From the NCBI GenBank assembly GCA_031841125.1, contig CM063112.1, forward strand, positions 24,640,603 to 24,704,602: 64,000 nt of DNA, in the 5' to 3' direction. How positions within the stretch are numbered: position 1 is the stretch's first letter; every line of letters begins with the position of its first letter. The DNA is from Acanthococcus lagerstroemiae (taxonomy: Eukaryota > Arthropoda > Insecta > Hemiptera > Eriococcidae). A program made the translations under genes and the position numbers. Below, one piece after another: positions 26,404 through 37,420 of this stretch. A model generated the notes under the pieces. The model was not told where the DNA came from, did no database searches, and worked only from the letters and a program-made list of their open reading frames with translations.

Positions 26404-27769
26404 CTTCCAAACTAAATTGACGCCGGAGAATGTGAAAATAATATTTTTCTTGAAAAAAAAAAATAGGAAGCACCAGTTTTGCAACAGCATACTAGTTTGC
26501 AACACTGATACATGAATAAAGTGATAAAAAATGTGTAACTATTCCGGAACATATGTAGGTATTATCTACTTCAGAACACTGTGAATATAAAAAAAAAGTG
26601 TAGCAAACTGGTGCATTCTCTGTTGCACACTGGTGAAGTGACTGTTGCAAAGTGTAACAATCAGTATCTTTCAGACAAAACTAAATTCTTGATTTTATCT
26701 TACACATGGAATGTACTTTAAATTATATTTTCTCATAGAGCATTAAATTTAAGGTATATTCATATGCGACCTAGAATCTCAAAATGTGCCTCTGGTATTA
26801 ACAAATCATTTTTCACTTTCTTGACAATTCTTACAGAAAAAATCACGTTCTTTTGAATGAAATAAATCTCAGCCTCCTATCTTCATTAGTGTTTCCACAA
26901 ATTAAAAATTACATCAAAAGTTTAAAAACATCCGTTTACATGGCGTCGTGTGAAACGGGCCTACGGGAATGACAGAGAACGAGAATTTGAAACGCGGTTG
27001 TCATAGCAACGCGTAAACGCACCACCACAGATGTACACGCTATGTACATCTGTGCGCACCACTACCATCATCCCATCTTTACACTCTTTCATCTCAAAAC
27101 CTGTTTTCACACAAGAGGCACATTTCATGATTCCAGGTCACATATTGCAAACATTTTCCTAGTAATCATACCAACAATCTCACAATACATCAAAACTCAA
27201 AAAAATTTCTCAACTTGTTGCAAACGCCGTTTCCACCTCATTTGTATAATGTATATGTACCTACCTATTGGGACTTGTGAGTAAAAAGTAAACTTGTTTT
27301 CCATTCCTACGACTTTATTTAATAATAATTCAGTAATCAGTAAATAAATACAGCAGCCTTGAAACAGATGTTTTGGTCCACCCACTGGGACACATGCCTC
27401 CTTGATCAATTATTTTGATACAAGAGTTATAGTCTAATTCCCCTTAGTGACAAGCCATTACTGGGGAATGGCAGTAATCAGTTTTATTAATCAATTTCTT
27501 CTGTACATTAAGGTATTCAAACATAAATGATGAAAACTGGATAGAAAATGTCAGAATTACGAACTACACTGACAACGGTGTAGTTTCAGGTTATTCAGCT
27601 TCTTTTCCCACTTCAAAAAAAATCGACTTGTCATCGATCAATTGATTTTTTCTTCGTTAAAAGTTGATTCGAATTTTTTATTGTATTCAAAAGAACCTGT
27701 TTTGATCTTTTTTGAAAATCGATTTCTGCCCACATTTTTTTAAATGAAAAATACTCTTACTGAAAGGTC
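26404..27769. other. Intergenic stretch, no gene seen
   Basis: AT-rich unique-looking sequence. A short inverted-repeat-rich patch with ATCGATCAATTGATTTT is near 27635. No feature can be supported. Confidence 0.45.
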
Positions 27770-29760
27770 AACCCAAGAGGCACTGAAAGCGCACAAAGAC
27801 TATACAACCTTTTGGAAAAGCTCATTTGTGAGACTGCCAATGAGTTTGGATCTTAGAAGAAGAGTCCAAGTCCGGATGATAAAATTAGTTCAAGGACTAA
27901 AGAACTCATTCTGAAGAGAGCCGAACTCAGAAGCAAACAAGACAAAACAGCGAGTGAAAAAATTGAACGAACAAAGCTGACTAAACTCATTAAAAAAAGA
28001 GGCTATGAGGGACTTGAATACGTATGAAGAGAAGATAGTGAGTGAAACACACTAGAAGAGAGCTGGTCAACAAAAAAGGTGGCAAAACGAATTGACAAAG
28101 GCAAAAATCTTCTTACTAAATTGAGTCTAAGTGACGCATGATGGTACGAATGTGTAAAAATAGAACAGGTATCACTGAACTAGCAACAAAGTTTTACAAA
28201 AATCTTTATTCAGCGAGGACTGAGAGCAAACAGGGAAGGAAATTGGAATTACTCAACACCCTTTTATCACCCCTGGCCAAAAGCCTGAACCACCCTTCCT
28301 GAAAGAAGATGTAGTCAAGAAACTAAAAACCAACAAAGCACCACGGACGGATGGCACTGAAAATGAGCTAATAAAATCACTGGTTGAGGGGATAGTACCC
28401 ACATTAACCAACATTTTCAACAAAATCTTAGAGGGTGATGAGATACCAGATAGCTGGGGACTCTCGGAAATAATACTTTTATTTAAGAAGGGTAATCAAG
28501 CGGACATAAATAACTATCGCCCGAAAAGGCTTTCGCCTAATACATGCAGGATATTTATGATGCTTCTAAAAAAACGAATTTACAGAACTCTAGACTTCAA
28601 CCAACCGATTGAAAGTCGGGGTTTAGAGTGAACTCTTCCACGGTAGATCACATACATACAATAAATCAAATATTAGAAAGAACTAAAGAACCGAACACGA
28701 AAGTAAGTTTGCTTTTTGTATGCCTTCGACTCACATCCCATACGAGCATGACAGCAGCACTTACCAAATATGGCGCCTCAAGAGAAATTATCCTGGCTAT
28801 AAGTAAATTATACAAAAAATCCAAAGCCTTACGTAATCTTGGATAAAAGAGGTGAAATCTTTTCAATTCAGAGCGGAGTTAAACAGGAGAACCCTCTTTT
28901 CCCAAATTTTCTTAATGCTATTTTGGAGGAAATTTTTAGGAAACTAGAATGGGATGAGCTGGGGCTAGAAGTAGGAGAGGGATGTTAAACATTCATAGGT
29001 TCGCGGATGGTACAGTAATAATTGGTAAAAATATAAACGAACTGATCAGAATGGGAACCGAACTAAAAGATGAGTGTGCCAAGGTGGGCCTCAACATGGA
29101 TGCATCAAAAACAAAAATAATGACCAACAAAGAGGAGGTCGAATTCATCAAACTAGGGGAGCTAACAATCGAAAAAGTGAAAGAATACAAATATCTGGGC
29201 GAAAATATATCTTTAGACGAGGGGAAGGAGGAGGAGAAGGCATCAAAAGTAATAAACGCCAGAATAGCAAATGCCTGGCGGCATTTTGGGCCAAAAAGAC
29301 GATTCTAAAAAGTAAAATAAAACTCAAGACTAAAATAAAGGTTTTGGAAATACGTGTGATGCCGATGCTAGGCTATGGGTGTCAGACGTGGGCTCGGTTA
29401 AGGAAGCTTACTTCTAAACTTAAGAAAACCCAATATGCAACGCTGAGGAGCCTACTTAATATCAAGTTGAAAGACATGATTAGTATTAATAAAATGAAAG
29501 AAAAGACAAAAATGAAAGACATCGGATATACTATTAAAAGGCTTAGAATCAAGGAAGCAGGACATATGGCCAGGGGAGATAGAGATAAACTGACCTGCTT
29601 GGAACTCACTGGATCCCACAGGACAAGAAAAGGAAGCTACCCCCACAAGGTGGGTAGATGAGATTGAGAGATATACCTCACTGGGCTAGCCATGCCCTAA
29701 ACAGAAGACTCTGGCAGAATAGGACAGATGTCTATGTCCAAAAGTGGGCGAGAAAGACAG
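27770..29760 (+). pseudogene. RTE-like LINE EN-RT remnant, frameshifted
   Basis: Pieces in several frames follow the order of an RTE-like RT. KLKTNKAPRTDG and ADINNYRPKRLS are at about 28300-28540, then STVDHIHTINQI (28637-28680). FADGTVIIGKN, a decayed catalytic box, is at 28998. KEYKYLGENISLDEG is at about 29180, and the C-terminal LGYGCQTWARLRKLTSKLKKTQ and AGHMARGDRDK are at about 29370-29590. Many stops and frameshifts show it is dead. Confidence 0.75.
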
Positions 29761-30465
29761 TGGTTCACTTATTTTATTTTATTTACAACTTTGGGTAGGT
29801 GAGTCACCGCCAGCTACCCCACCCATTTTAGGGCATACGTTTCCGTTGTCTCTCTCCATACGTCTTGGTCTCACTAATTGTACGCATCTTCCCTTTTCAG
29901 ACTTTTGAAATCGTCCCTCCAATGTAGTATTGGTCTCCCTCTTGTGTGTTTATGACGGGGTCCAACCTGTATATCGTGGTTCACTCAAGTAAAATAAAAA
30001 ATAAGTATCTAATGTGTACTCATAATGTTTATCCGAGGCTGTAATAAAATAAAACTTGCCCATCCCTAACAACTATTACCCTTCTTTCTACTGCCAGGCA
30101 TACATGCTCATGAGTCGTTTCGTTACTCTCCGGACTACAGTCGTCCATTTTCGGCAGCGCTCGGCATTCTTCGGACTATAGTCGTCCATTCTCGGCTTCG
30201 CTCGTTATTTTCCCTGTCAGCCAGGTGAAACGTGATCGAACAAATGACCGCACAGCGCACAAAAAGGAACACGCAACTAAACGCGATGGTAATGTCTTTC
30301 TGTGGAGCGTGTTCTGCGGAATTTTGCTTTCTCGTGGTGAGCCATTAAACATATCCATGTCACAGTCATCGCTCCAAGAGGTGAACATCAGATTGGCGCA
30401 GACACATCAACCGAGAAAGCGAGAATCGTACTCAGCTGATCACACACCACCTTTTTCTGATTTTC
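29761..30465. other. Repeat-derived tail and intergenic sequence, no gene
   Basis: The first 200 bases look like the decayed 3' end of a LINE in minus orientation (short TTTTA runs, then a conserved-looking block). The remainder is unremarkable. Confidence 0.35.
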
Positions 30466-30473
30466 CCAGTCAT

Positions 30474-30933
30474 TAGTGATGTTAACGGAGCGGTTTTTTG
30501 TGCTCCGGAGCTTTTGAAGCGGATCTTTTTAGATCCGGTTCTTTTTCCAAAGATCCGGTTAAGCTCCGGAGCTCCTATGAATTTTTCCGAGATTCGCGTT
30601 TGTTTACATTTTTTACTGATAACGTTGGCACTTCTTAAATGAAACAGACTTTAGGATCTACGATCAACCCGTTGTACATGTCCCGATGTCCGCGCTTGCA
30701 GTCAGCGCGAATCACGAAAACGCGTTGTTCACAGTTCACGCGTTGTTTACCAAGAATGTTCAGCCTTTCAGCGACGCAGCAGTCCAGCAGTAAAAAAAAA
30801 AAACGATCGGGAGCACCGGAGCGGATCTGAAAAGATCCGGTTTTTTCCCCGGGGCAAAAAAAAGCTCCGGAGCACAATTTTCGGGCAAAAGCTCCGGTTT
30901 TTATCCGGAGCGGAGTATCCGTTAACATCACTA
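30474..30933. mobile_element. hAT-type MITE with palindromic interior
   Basis: The ends TAGTGATGTTAACGGA and TCCGTTAACATCACTA are perfect inverted repeats. The flanks CCAGTCAT (30466-30473) and CCAGTCGT (30934-30941) form an 8-bp duplication with one change. Inside are repeated GATCCGGTT and CTCCGGAGC palindromes. There is no transposase. Confidence 0.8.
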
Positions 30934-30941
30934 CCAGTCGT

Positions 30942-32860
30942 TCGATTGCCTTGGAACTCGGCACACGTCCTTGTGCTCAATTCCGTGGAGTGCCGCAAGT
31001 AAAATCAGAAGTTGCCAGAATAAGGACCACGCTGCCGCAATTTGTCCGAAATATTGGTTTACATTTTGCAATACGGCGAAGACGCCTTAACTCATATTCG
31101 ACCTGAATTTGGCCCATCAGATATTATGGTGTGTGCTCGAATTCACCACTTATTTACCCAACAACCCAACTTAATTTTACCCTCGCTCCTGGAACCGCGT
31201 TCTCTCGAATACGCCCTTAAAATCGAATTTCCGCTCCGGGCCGCGTACACATTCGCTCGAGCGATTTCGCTCGCGTCTTGATACTTTTATTCGCCGAAGG
31301 CAATGCGTGTGAAAAATCCCGTCTCCCCTCGAATATGCCCGCTGAACCGATTACACTCGCACAAAGAACAATCGCCGAAATTACGGAAAAAACGTAAAAA
31401 TTACGATAATAGAAGAAGAGAGAGAAAAAAAAGAGCGAATCACAAATGCGAAGAAAACGAATGTTCTGCGAATTATAATTCGTTTTCGTAATTACGCGAA
31501 ATTCGCTTATTACGGTATAATGAACTAAAGTTATTAATATCTTATACATAGTACGAAACACGGCTACTTCTTAATGCGATTATTTGGTATACTCGAGTAG
31601 AGGTGCGAACTTTCAGAAAACTTCTTCTGCAGTCTCTCTTTCGAAAGTATACAAGGAATATAATATAATATACATAATATAAGTTTTTGCGAAAGAATAA
31701 TATCAAGAGGCGTAGTAAATATTCTCGAGGCGACCGGCTTCGCCGTACATCGCCGTCTTCGAGTGCGTCCCGACGCAACCCGCCATGCCACGCCGCCGTA
31801 CTAAAAGCAGTCTAGTATAATAATGCAAATTGTTTGGCGTATTGCTCGAATTCGCCGGCCTCGGCGTCGTCGTCCCCAAGCGCCACCCGCCGACCCCATC
31901 AACCGCACACCCTCATGCAGAGCGCGCTGGTGGCGGTATAGGCTTGCGACCATTTGCCAGAGTAATACATCCATGCGATGATTTATGGCTTCAAAAGAGA
32001 AAGAAATAATAAATAAGAAAGAAAGAAAGAAGAAAACTTCTTCACGTTTTCACGGCTCTATGAGACGTACTCTATTTTTTCTGCCGAACAAGCCGCGATG
32101 CTACATACACGGCACCGACCACCGAGTTTGAAAGGGAGGAGACGAGAAACGCTTGCAGTAACTATTTCAACACACCCGAGTTGGCAACACATGCCGAATA
32201 GTCGCCAGCCGCCAGTCCAGATCTACTAGCATGGCCACTTTTCCAAAAGGGGTAAGGGCACAAGGCTACAGCAGAGTAAGATATTTTTCAAAATGTTTCT
32301 CCAGTCCTCTACTTGCAGTAGTAAAAGACAATTTCAGAACCCATCGTTGCAATCCTAACCCCCCTCCCCCGATGGGTGTGGCTTGGAAATATATGATTTT
32401 TAGAATCGGCTACGAGTAGCCGAGCCTATTGCAATCACTATTTTTCTTCTTTTCTTCTCAATTTATTGAGAGTCACATTTCAATTCAGTAGCACGTCATT
32501 TCAAATGTGTGGCTTTCGGCAGTGTTCATTAATCAGAGTTACAGTTCAGTTCAGTGGCGCTTTATTTGCGAAAAAACAATTAGCTGAAAGTAATAAAACT
32601 AATTATTTTATTAGGCTCGGCAACGAGCCTCCTGCGTTCACTTTTTTTTTCTGTTTGTTTTTTCCCTTCAGTAGTGCTCATTGCTCTTGATCTTCATTAC
32701 TGTGCCAATTTTCAATGTAGTTAAATGTAAAAAGCCAAGTGTAAATGAAAAAATAAAATAAAAATGCGATTAATTACGTTTTATTATGTATTTAGGATTT
32801 TGCTCTGGAAACAAGATTATTAATTATTATTTATTTCCCCAAGGAATGTGAAGAAATTAT
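30942..32860. other. Intergenic stretch, partly CpG-containing, no gene
   Basis: The sequence looks unique and moderately GC-rich up to about 32250, then becomes AT-rich. No coding frame or repeat can be supported. Confidence 0.4.
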
Positions 32861-33100
32861 AACTGGATTTAGAGGAGGTATAAGTGTGTTGTTCTTTAAT
32901 GTATGAAATGGGTTGATGGGTTCTCAGTTCAATCAGTGTAGAATTTCTTTGAATCGAACCAAGTACAACTTTCTGTGGTACTCTTATCAGTAAGTTTTCC
33001 AAGGAATAATGCGATGTAAATTATAAGAGTATTATTGGCGATTTTGGTATTCTGTTTTAGGTTTCAAACAGTGAAGCTTCCACTTATCTATGTTAGGAGC
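32860..33100 (+). repeat. Unclassified interspersed repeat, partial copy 1
   Basis: It is similar to 34985-35220 and 40918-41235: GGATTTAGAGGAGGT, then TATGAAATGGGTT, CTTTCTGTGG and CAGTGAAGCTTCCAC. The edges resemble a splice donor and acceptor (GGT..., ...TTTTAGGTTTC). Confidence 0.6.
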
Positions 33101-33141
33101 AGAACGCGAAAACGGTCACTGAGCAAAAACAATTACCACAA

Positions 33142-33503
33142 CAGGGTTGCCATTTTTTTCAGGATTGGTTTTCCCTGACTTTTCCCGGTTTTCCAGGCCA
33201 ACTTTTCCAATTTTCCCTGACTTTTTTACAGGATTTCGAGAAAGCCCAGAGGGAGGAGAGTCACAGAAATTTTTTACAATACAGATTTTAAAAAAAATCG
33301 CTATCGAGAAGAAGAAGGTACAGATGTAATTTATGTAATATTTTTCAATATTAGAAATACTCAAAGAAAGTTGAGTCCATTCCAACAGATAAAAACAGTT
33401 TACTCTGATAAAATATGAACTCGTTTGTTATTTTCAGAAAATTTCCCTGACTTAAATGAAAATTCCCTGACTTTTCCCGGTTTTCCAGAAAGTGGCAACC
33501 CTG
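33142..33503. mobile_element. MITE with CCCTGACTTTTCCCGG-type sequence
   Basis: The ends CAGGGTTGCCA and TGGCAACCCTG are inverted repeats, flanked by CACAA on both sides. Related sequences occur at 50938-51178, 55256-55690 and 62661-62858. Confidence 0.65.
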
Positions 33504-33644
33504 CACAACGCGTTGTGCCAACTGATGTAGGGCAAATCGTGTTTTGGTCCATTCAAAGCAACCAAAACGCGTCTTGGAAGTCATTAAACCTCAAGTACGC
33601 GCACATTGCGTTGTGGTACAACAGAAAAGCATAGAAACTAACTT

Positions 33645-34600
33645 CAACACGTTGGTGCACGGAAAACCTGGACACTCACAGAGCCAGGATTCGGTGGAAC
33701 ATTCTAATCAGGATATTCGTGATATGCGTGTCACATGGATGAGCAACAATTAGTAGTTAACATGGTCAGAAGGACTTCGATTCATCCAGAGTAAGAAAAA
33801 TTGCGCCCTACATGTGGATGTGGGTACGAGTATGTTCGGAAGTGCACAGAGGATAGGACTGGTAGACTCGGCATTTACTGAAGATATGTACAACTTCATT
33901 AGCACTGAAGAAGAACTCTAAGCACTACCGGAAACACACAACGACGACAGTGATGTGAGTGGTCATGAAGGAGAGCCGGACGAGGTTACCGTAAGAGACG
34001 TTCTTTGCATAATCTGTGAGAAGAGTGTGGCCAATCCGAAGGAATGTTCGTCTGGTAATGAACGCATTCATGCATAGTGTGGCGAATATGCGGAAGACGT
34101 ACTCATTTGTAGTCTTTGCAAACGAAAGAATGACATTAACAGTCAGCGTGAAGGCGCCAAGAAAGGACTACAGAAGCAAGCTGAAAGAATGCTCAAGTTA
34201 TCGAATGCTAAACTTCCACCGATTGTGATTGGTCAGAACGTTGTGGTTCGCCTTCCAGATGTCGACCGAGGTCGTCTTGTCCCTAGAAGTGTTCTAGCAG
34301 TTGTTGTCGACATAAATTCTTCTAGTATTATAGGTTTTGGGTACCAAGGAAGGCAATATTGATCTTTATATTTGAAATGAAATCACTGCTGCTGACAGCG
34401 ATTTCATTACTCCCGCTGATATTCCCGCTACGTCAATATCTTTGCGGTCAGTATCTGTACTATCATCCGGCAGCCAACAAGGTTTCGTACACTGTACTTG
34501 TCAAAGATGTTGCATCGATAAAAAGTGTAAATGCAGAAGAACTGGCGTCCTTCGTAATTCAAAATGCCAAAACAATCAGCATGTAAGAAGTAGTCAGGTT
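33645..34600 (+). pseudogene. KRBA2/Ginger-like integrase C-terminal remnant
   Basis: Read across several frames, it encodes the end of an integrase core (VHGKPGHSQSQDSVEHSNQD, about 33652). A region with STEEEL, a Cys/His segment (CEKSVANPKECSS, then CGEYAEDVLICSLCKRKND) and KLPPIVIGQNVVVRLPDVDRG follow. It ends in a final cysteine cluster (CTCQRCCIDKKCKCRRTG, about 34490). This order matches KRAB-A domain 2-like proteins of arthropods, which derive from a Ginger-type integrase. A TAG near 34076 and several frameshifts break it. The identification is from memory of the family. Confidence 0.6.
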
Positions 34601-34984
34601 TTTGAATCTCCATGGTATTTTCTCTCAGATTAGTTTTTATTTTATTTTATTCTGTACTTCTATCATTTTACATTAAAATAATTATTTGGTTTCCACAACG
34701 CATTCTGGCATACTCTCTTTCTACAACCCGTTTCAGCGCTTCATTTGTTCTACCACAGCGCGTTATGCCTTTTTTGACCCAAGAGAACGCGTTCTGACTC
34801 GTTTTCCTTCAACATTATCACATTATGCATTGTGGCTGGTTTCACTGCAAATCAAACGCACAAAACGCGTCGTGGTCAGTTTTTTTGCTCAATGGCCGTT
34901 TTTGCTTTCTGTTCCTAACATATACACTTAATTCTGGATTCCTGCTACATAAAAAATGGTACGCTAAAACTGCGTAAAATGTGT

Positions 34985-35500
34985 ATAACTGGATTTAGAA
35001 GAGGTGAGTGTGTTTGTTTGTTAATGTATGAAATGGGTTCTCAGTTCAATTAATGTGGAATTTTTTCGAATCGAACCTAGTAAAACTTTCTGTGGGTATC
35101 TTATTAGTAAATTTTCAAAGGAATAATGTGATGTGAATTATAAAAACATTAATTGTAATTTTGATATTCTATTTCAGGTTTCCAGCAGTGAAGCTTCCGC
35201 TAGGCTAAACAGCGTAAAATCTGTAATTTGTTGCCAATGATTACGAATCGGCTGATAGTTGATTACTGAAAATTATTCTGTTTCTCGATATTCAATAGTA
35301 TTTTCTATTTCTAGTCAATTGCGTGTTCATGAGGGACCGAGTTAAGTTGTACCGAGTATAAAAGAACAGATTGTATGTGTAAGTTGCGGAGATTATCTTA
35401 CAATCGTTCTATGTCAACGCTGAGTTACTAAGTTATGACAAACAGAGATGTACTTCAGATATTTTCAGAACCACATGTTTGTTAACAAATTTTGATAATA
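34985..35500 (+). repeat. Unclassified interspersed repeat, copy 2
   Basis: The first part matches 32860-33100. The second (about 35365-35500, TTGTATGTGTAAGTTG, then GCTGAGTTACTAAGTTATGAC) matches 41590-41735. Confidence 0.6.
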
Positions 35501-35807
35501 CATATTAGTGATGATTCTGGTCGTGCTTGTTCGATTGTAAGCTTTATTTGAATCAAAATAAACTTCCTTCTGCATATCAATATACCTACAATTTCTGTTG
35601 TCTGCAGCTTATGAAGAGTTACAGTTTCCTAATCCTAAGATGCCACCTTTAATAGTTGAATTATAAATTCATTTCATTCAAATTTGAGAGTCATTTGTAG
35701 ATACTTCCTTCAGAGACAGTGTTTACTGCACAATTGCAGTCTGCACTCTGTAACTTCGCAGTCTGAAGTATCTGGAACTTACTGTTTGTGTCATGTGATG
35801 TGATGAG

Positions 35808-35850
<43 letters not shown>

Positions 35851-37198
35851 GCGCGAGCGTGTGGGTTATCAAGTGTGTCTGTAGTGTCATCCTAATAATG
35901 TAATAATTACGTTTTATCTTTTCAGCTCTTTATTATTTCCATCGAGTTATAAAATAACCTCAAAAGTAACAAACTTGAACGCAACCTTAAACATAATTAC
36001 AGATAGGTCCTTTTTCCTGAAAAGATAAACTAGTCTCTAATTTTCCAATCTAAAGCCGACCCTCTTCCAGCAGCTAGCTGCTTATTATTCTTTCAGCTCT
36101 ACCTTGGGCATTTTTTGCTCGAATGTTACAAAATTTGGCATGTACGTGACAGCTCCCAGTATAAATACAAGGGACATTCTGTGAACGTTGGGTTGGTAAT
36201 GTCGCTTTATGGTCATTGCATTATATATCTGCAGTTTAACGTTTTTTAGAAAGATTTCAGTACCCGTGAAGTTGCACTAGAAATCTAGGAAACAGATTCG
36301 TGATACTGTTCTTCATTTTTATCTGATTTTTCTCATTCCCTCGTCGACTGCAGCAGCTGCTCAACGTTAGTAATGAACCTATTCTAGGAATAATATTACT
36401 TTGATAGAAGCTACTCTTAGTTTACTAAAGAGCGGTTGGCGCCATAGTGCCACTACAAACCGAGTTATGATCATTGTAAACCAGGGAAAAGGACTCGAGT
36501 CCTTATTCGGGACTTGTGACTCGAACTTCTACTTGTTTACAGTCTCAAATATAAGAGTCATTTACTTTGGCAATAATTATTTGATTTCAAAATTTGAATC
36601 CTGAATTTTGCAAATGGCAAGATATAAATTTTCAATTTGCAACCCTGGAAGCAGGAAAATACAGTCGCACAGATTGTCACAAGAAAAGGACAACTAAGAG
36701 ACCCTCTATAAAGGCCCTTTTCTTATAACAAGAGATAAAAGCCTGTCACATGAAAAGGGCGTTATCTCAATCACAAAGTAAGACAGGAAAGACACATTTT
36801 AGTTGTTTTTTTCTTCTGACAGTCCGTGCGTTAAAAAAATTGAGAAGTGACCTGATCTAGCGCTTGTAGTTGTACTTGTTTTTTGTGGTGACAGCTGATA
36901 GCCTGATATTGATAACAGGTTTGTGCTTTGGCGGTATGCGAATATGTACACATAAACTGGCAGAATTATTAATATTATGTCTCACTCTCACCATTGAAAA
37001 GTAAAGGTAAAATCAGTGTAAAAGGATTCCTTTGGGACTCGGACTCGTAAGAGACTCGGACTCGGACCCAAGTACTTTTAAAATCGTGGACTCATGACTC
37101 GGATTTCGAGTCTAAACAAAATAAATGAGACTTGGATTCGAGTCAATTTTGGGGACTCGATGCCCACACTTTTTTGGATTGACTAAGAATCCAACTCT
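35501..37198. other. Intergenic stretch with microsatellite and ACTCG-rich repeat
   Basis: A (TG)n(AG)n microsatellite is at about 35812-35850. About 36490-37170 is rich in ACTCG/CGAGT words (GACTCGGACTCG and similar) and is probably an old MITE, though its ends are unclear. Confidence 0.5.
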
Positions 37199-37420
37199 AT
37201 GTCCTTTGTTATTTCCAGTGCGGAAGAAAGTATAATTGCTTTTGTTTGGTATATTTTTTCGCCATTTCTTCTGATTTCTGAAATTCTTAGGATGTCAATT
37301 TTGGCCTCTCCCACAGCCTCCCCTAGTACTTTTAGATTTTCCGCTCCCTTAAGAGTTCTGACGTTAAATATCCCGATTTTCGAATCTCAAATTTTCCTTA
37401 ATTTGTTTTGTTTTTTATAA
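37199..37420 (-). pseudogene. RTE-like LINE endonuclease N-terminal remnant
   Basis: The minus strand encodes IGIFNVRTLKGAENL, then DILRISEIRRNGEKIY, the start of an AP-type endonuclease of RTE-like LINEs. The frame then ends. Only the 5' end remains, with a possible 5' UTR toward 37560. Confidence 0.6.

Larger units (their letters stand above)
33094..34925 (+). mobile_element. KRBA2/Ginger-like DNA transposon relic with inverted flanks
   Basis: The left flank (TGTTAGGAGCAGAACGC, then GAGCAAAAACAATTACCAC) matches in reverse complement the right flank at about 34870-34925 (TGTTAGGAACAGAAAGC, then GAGCAAAAAAACTGACCAC). A broken integrase-like gene lies between them. A MITE interrupts the left flank. 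Confidence 0.5.

Noticed and set aside
32231..32280. First coding exon of a host gene (ATGGCCACTTTTCC followed by GGTAAG)
   Set aside because: Only six or seven codons before a donor-like site, with no matching downstream exon recognised.
35812..35850. Regulatory (TG)n(AG)n element
   Set aside because: A simple microsatellite with no associated gene.
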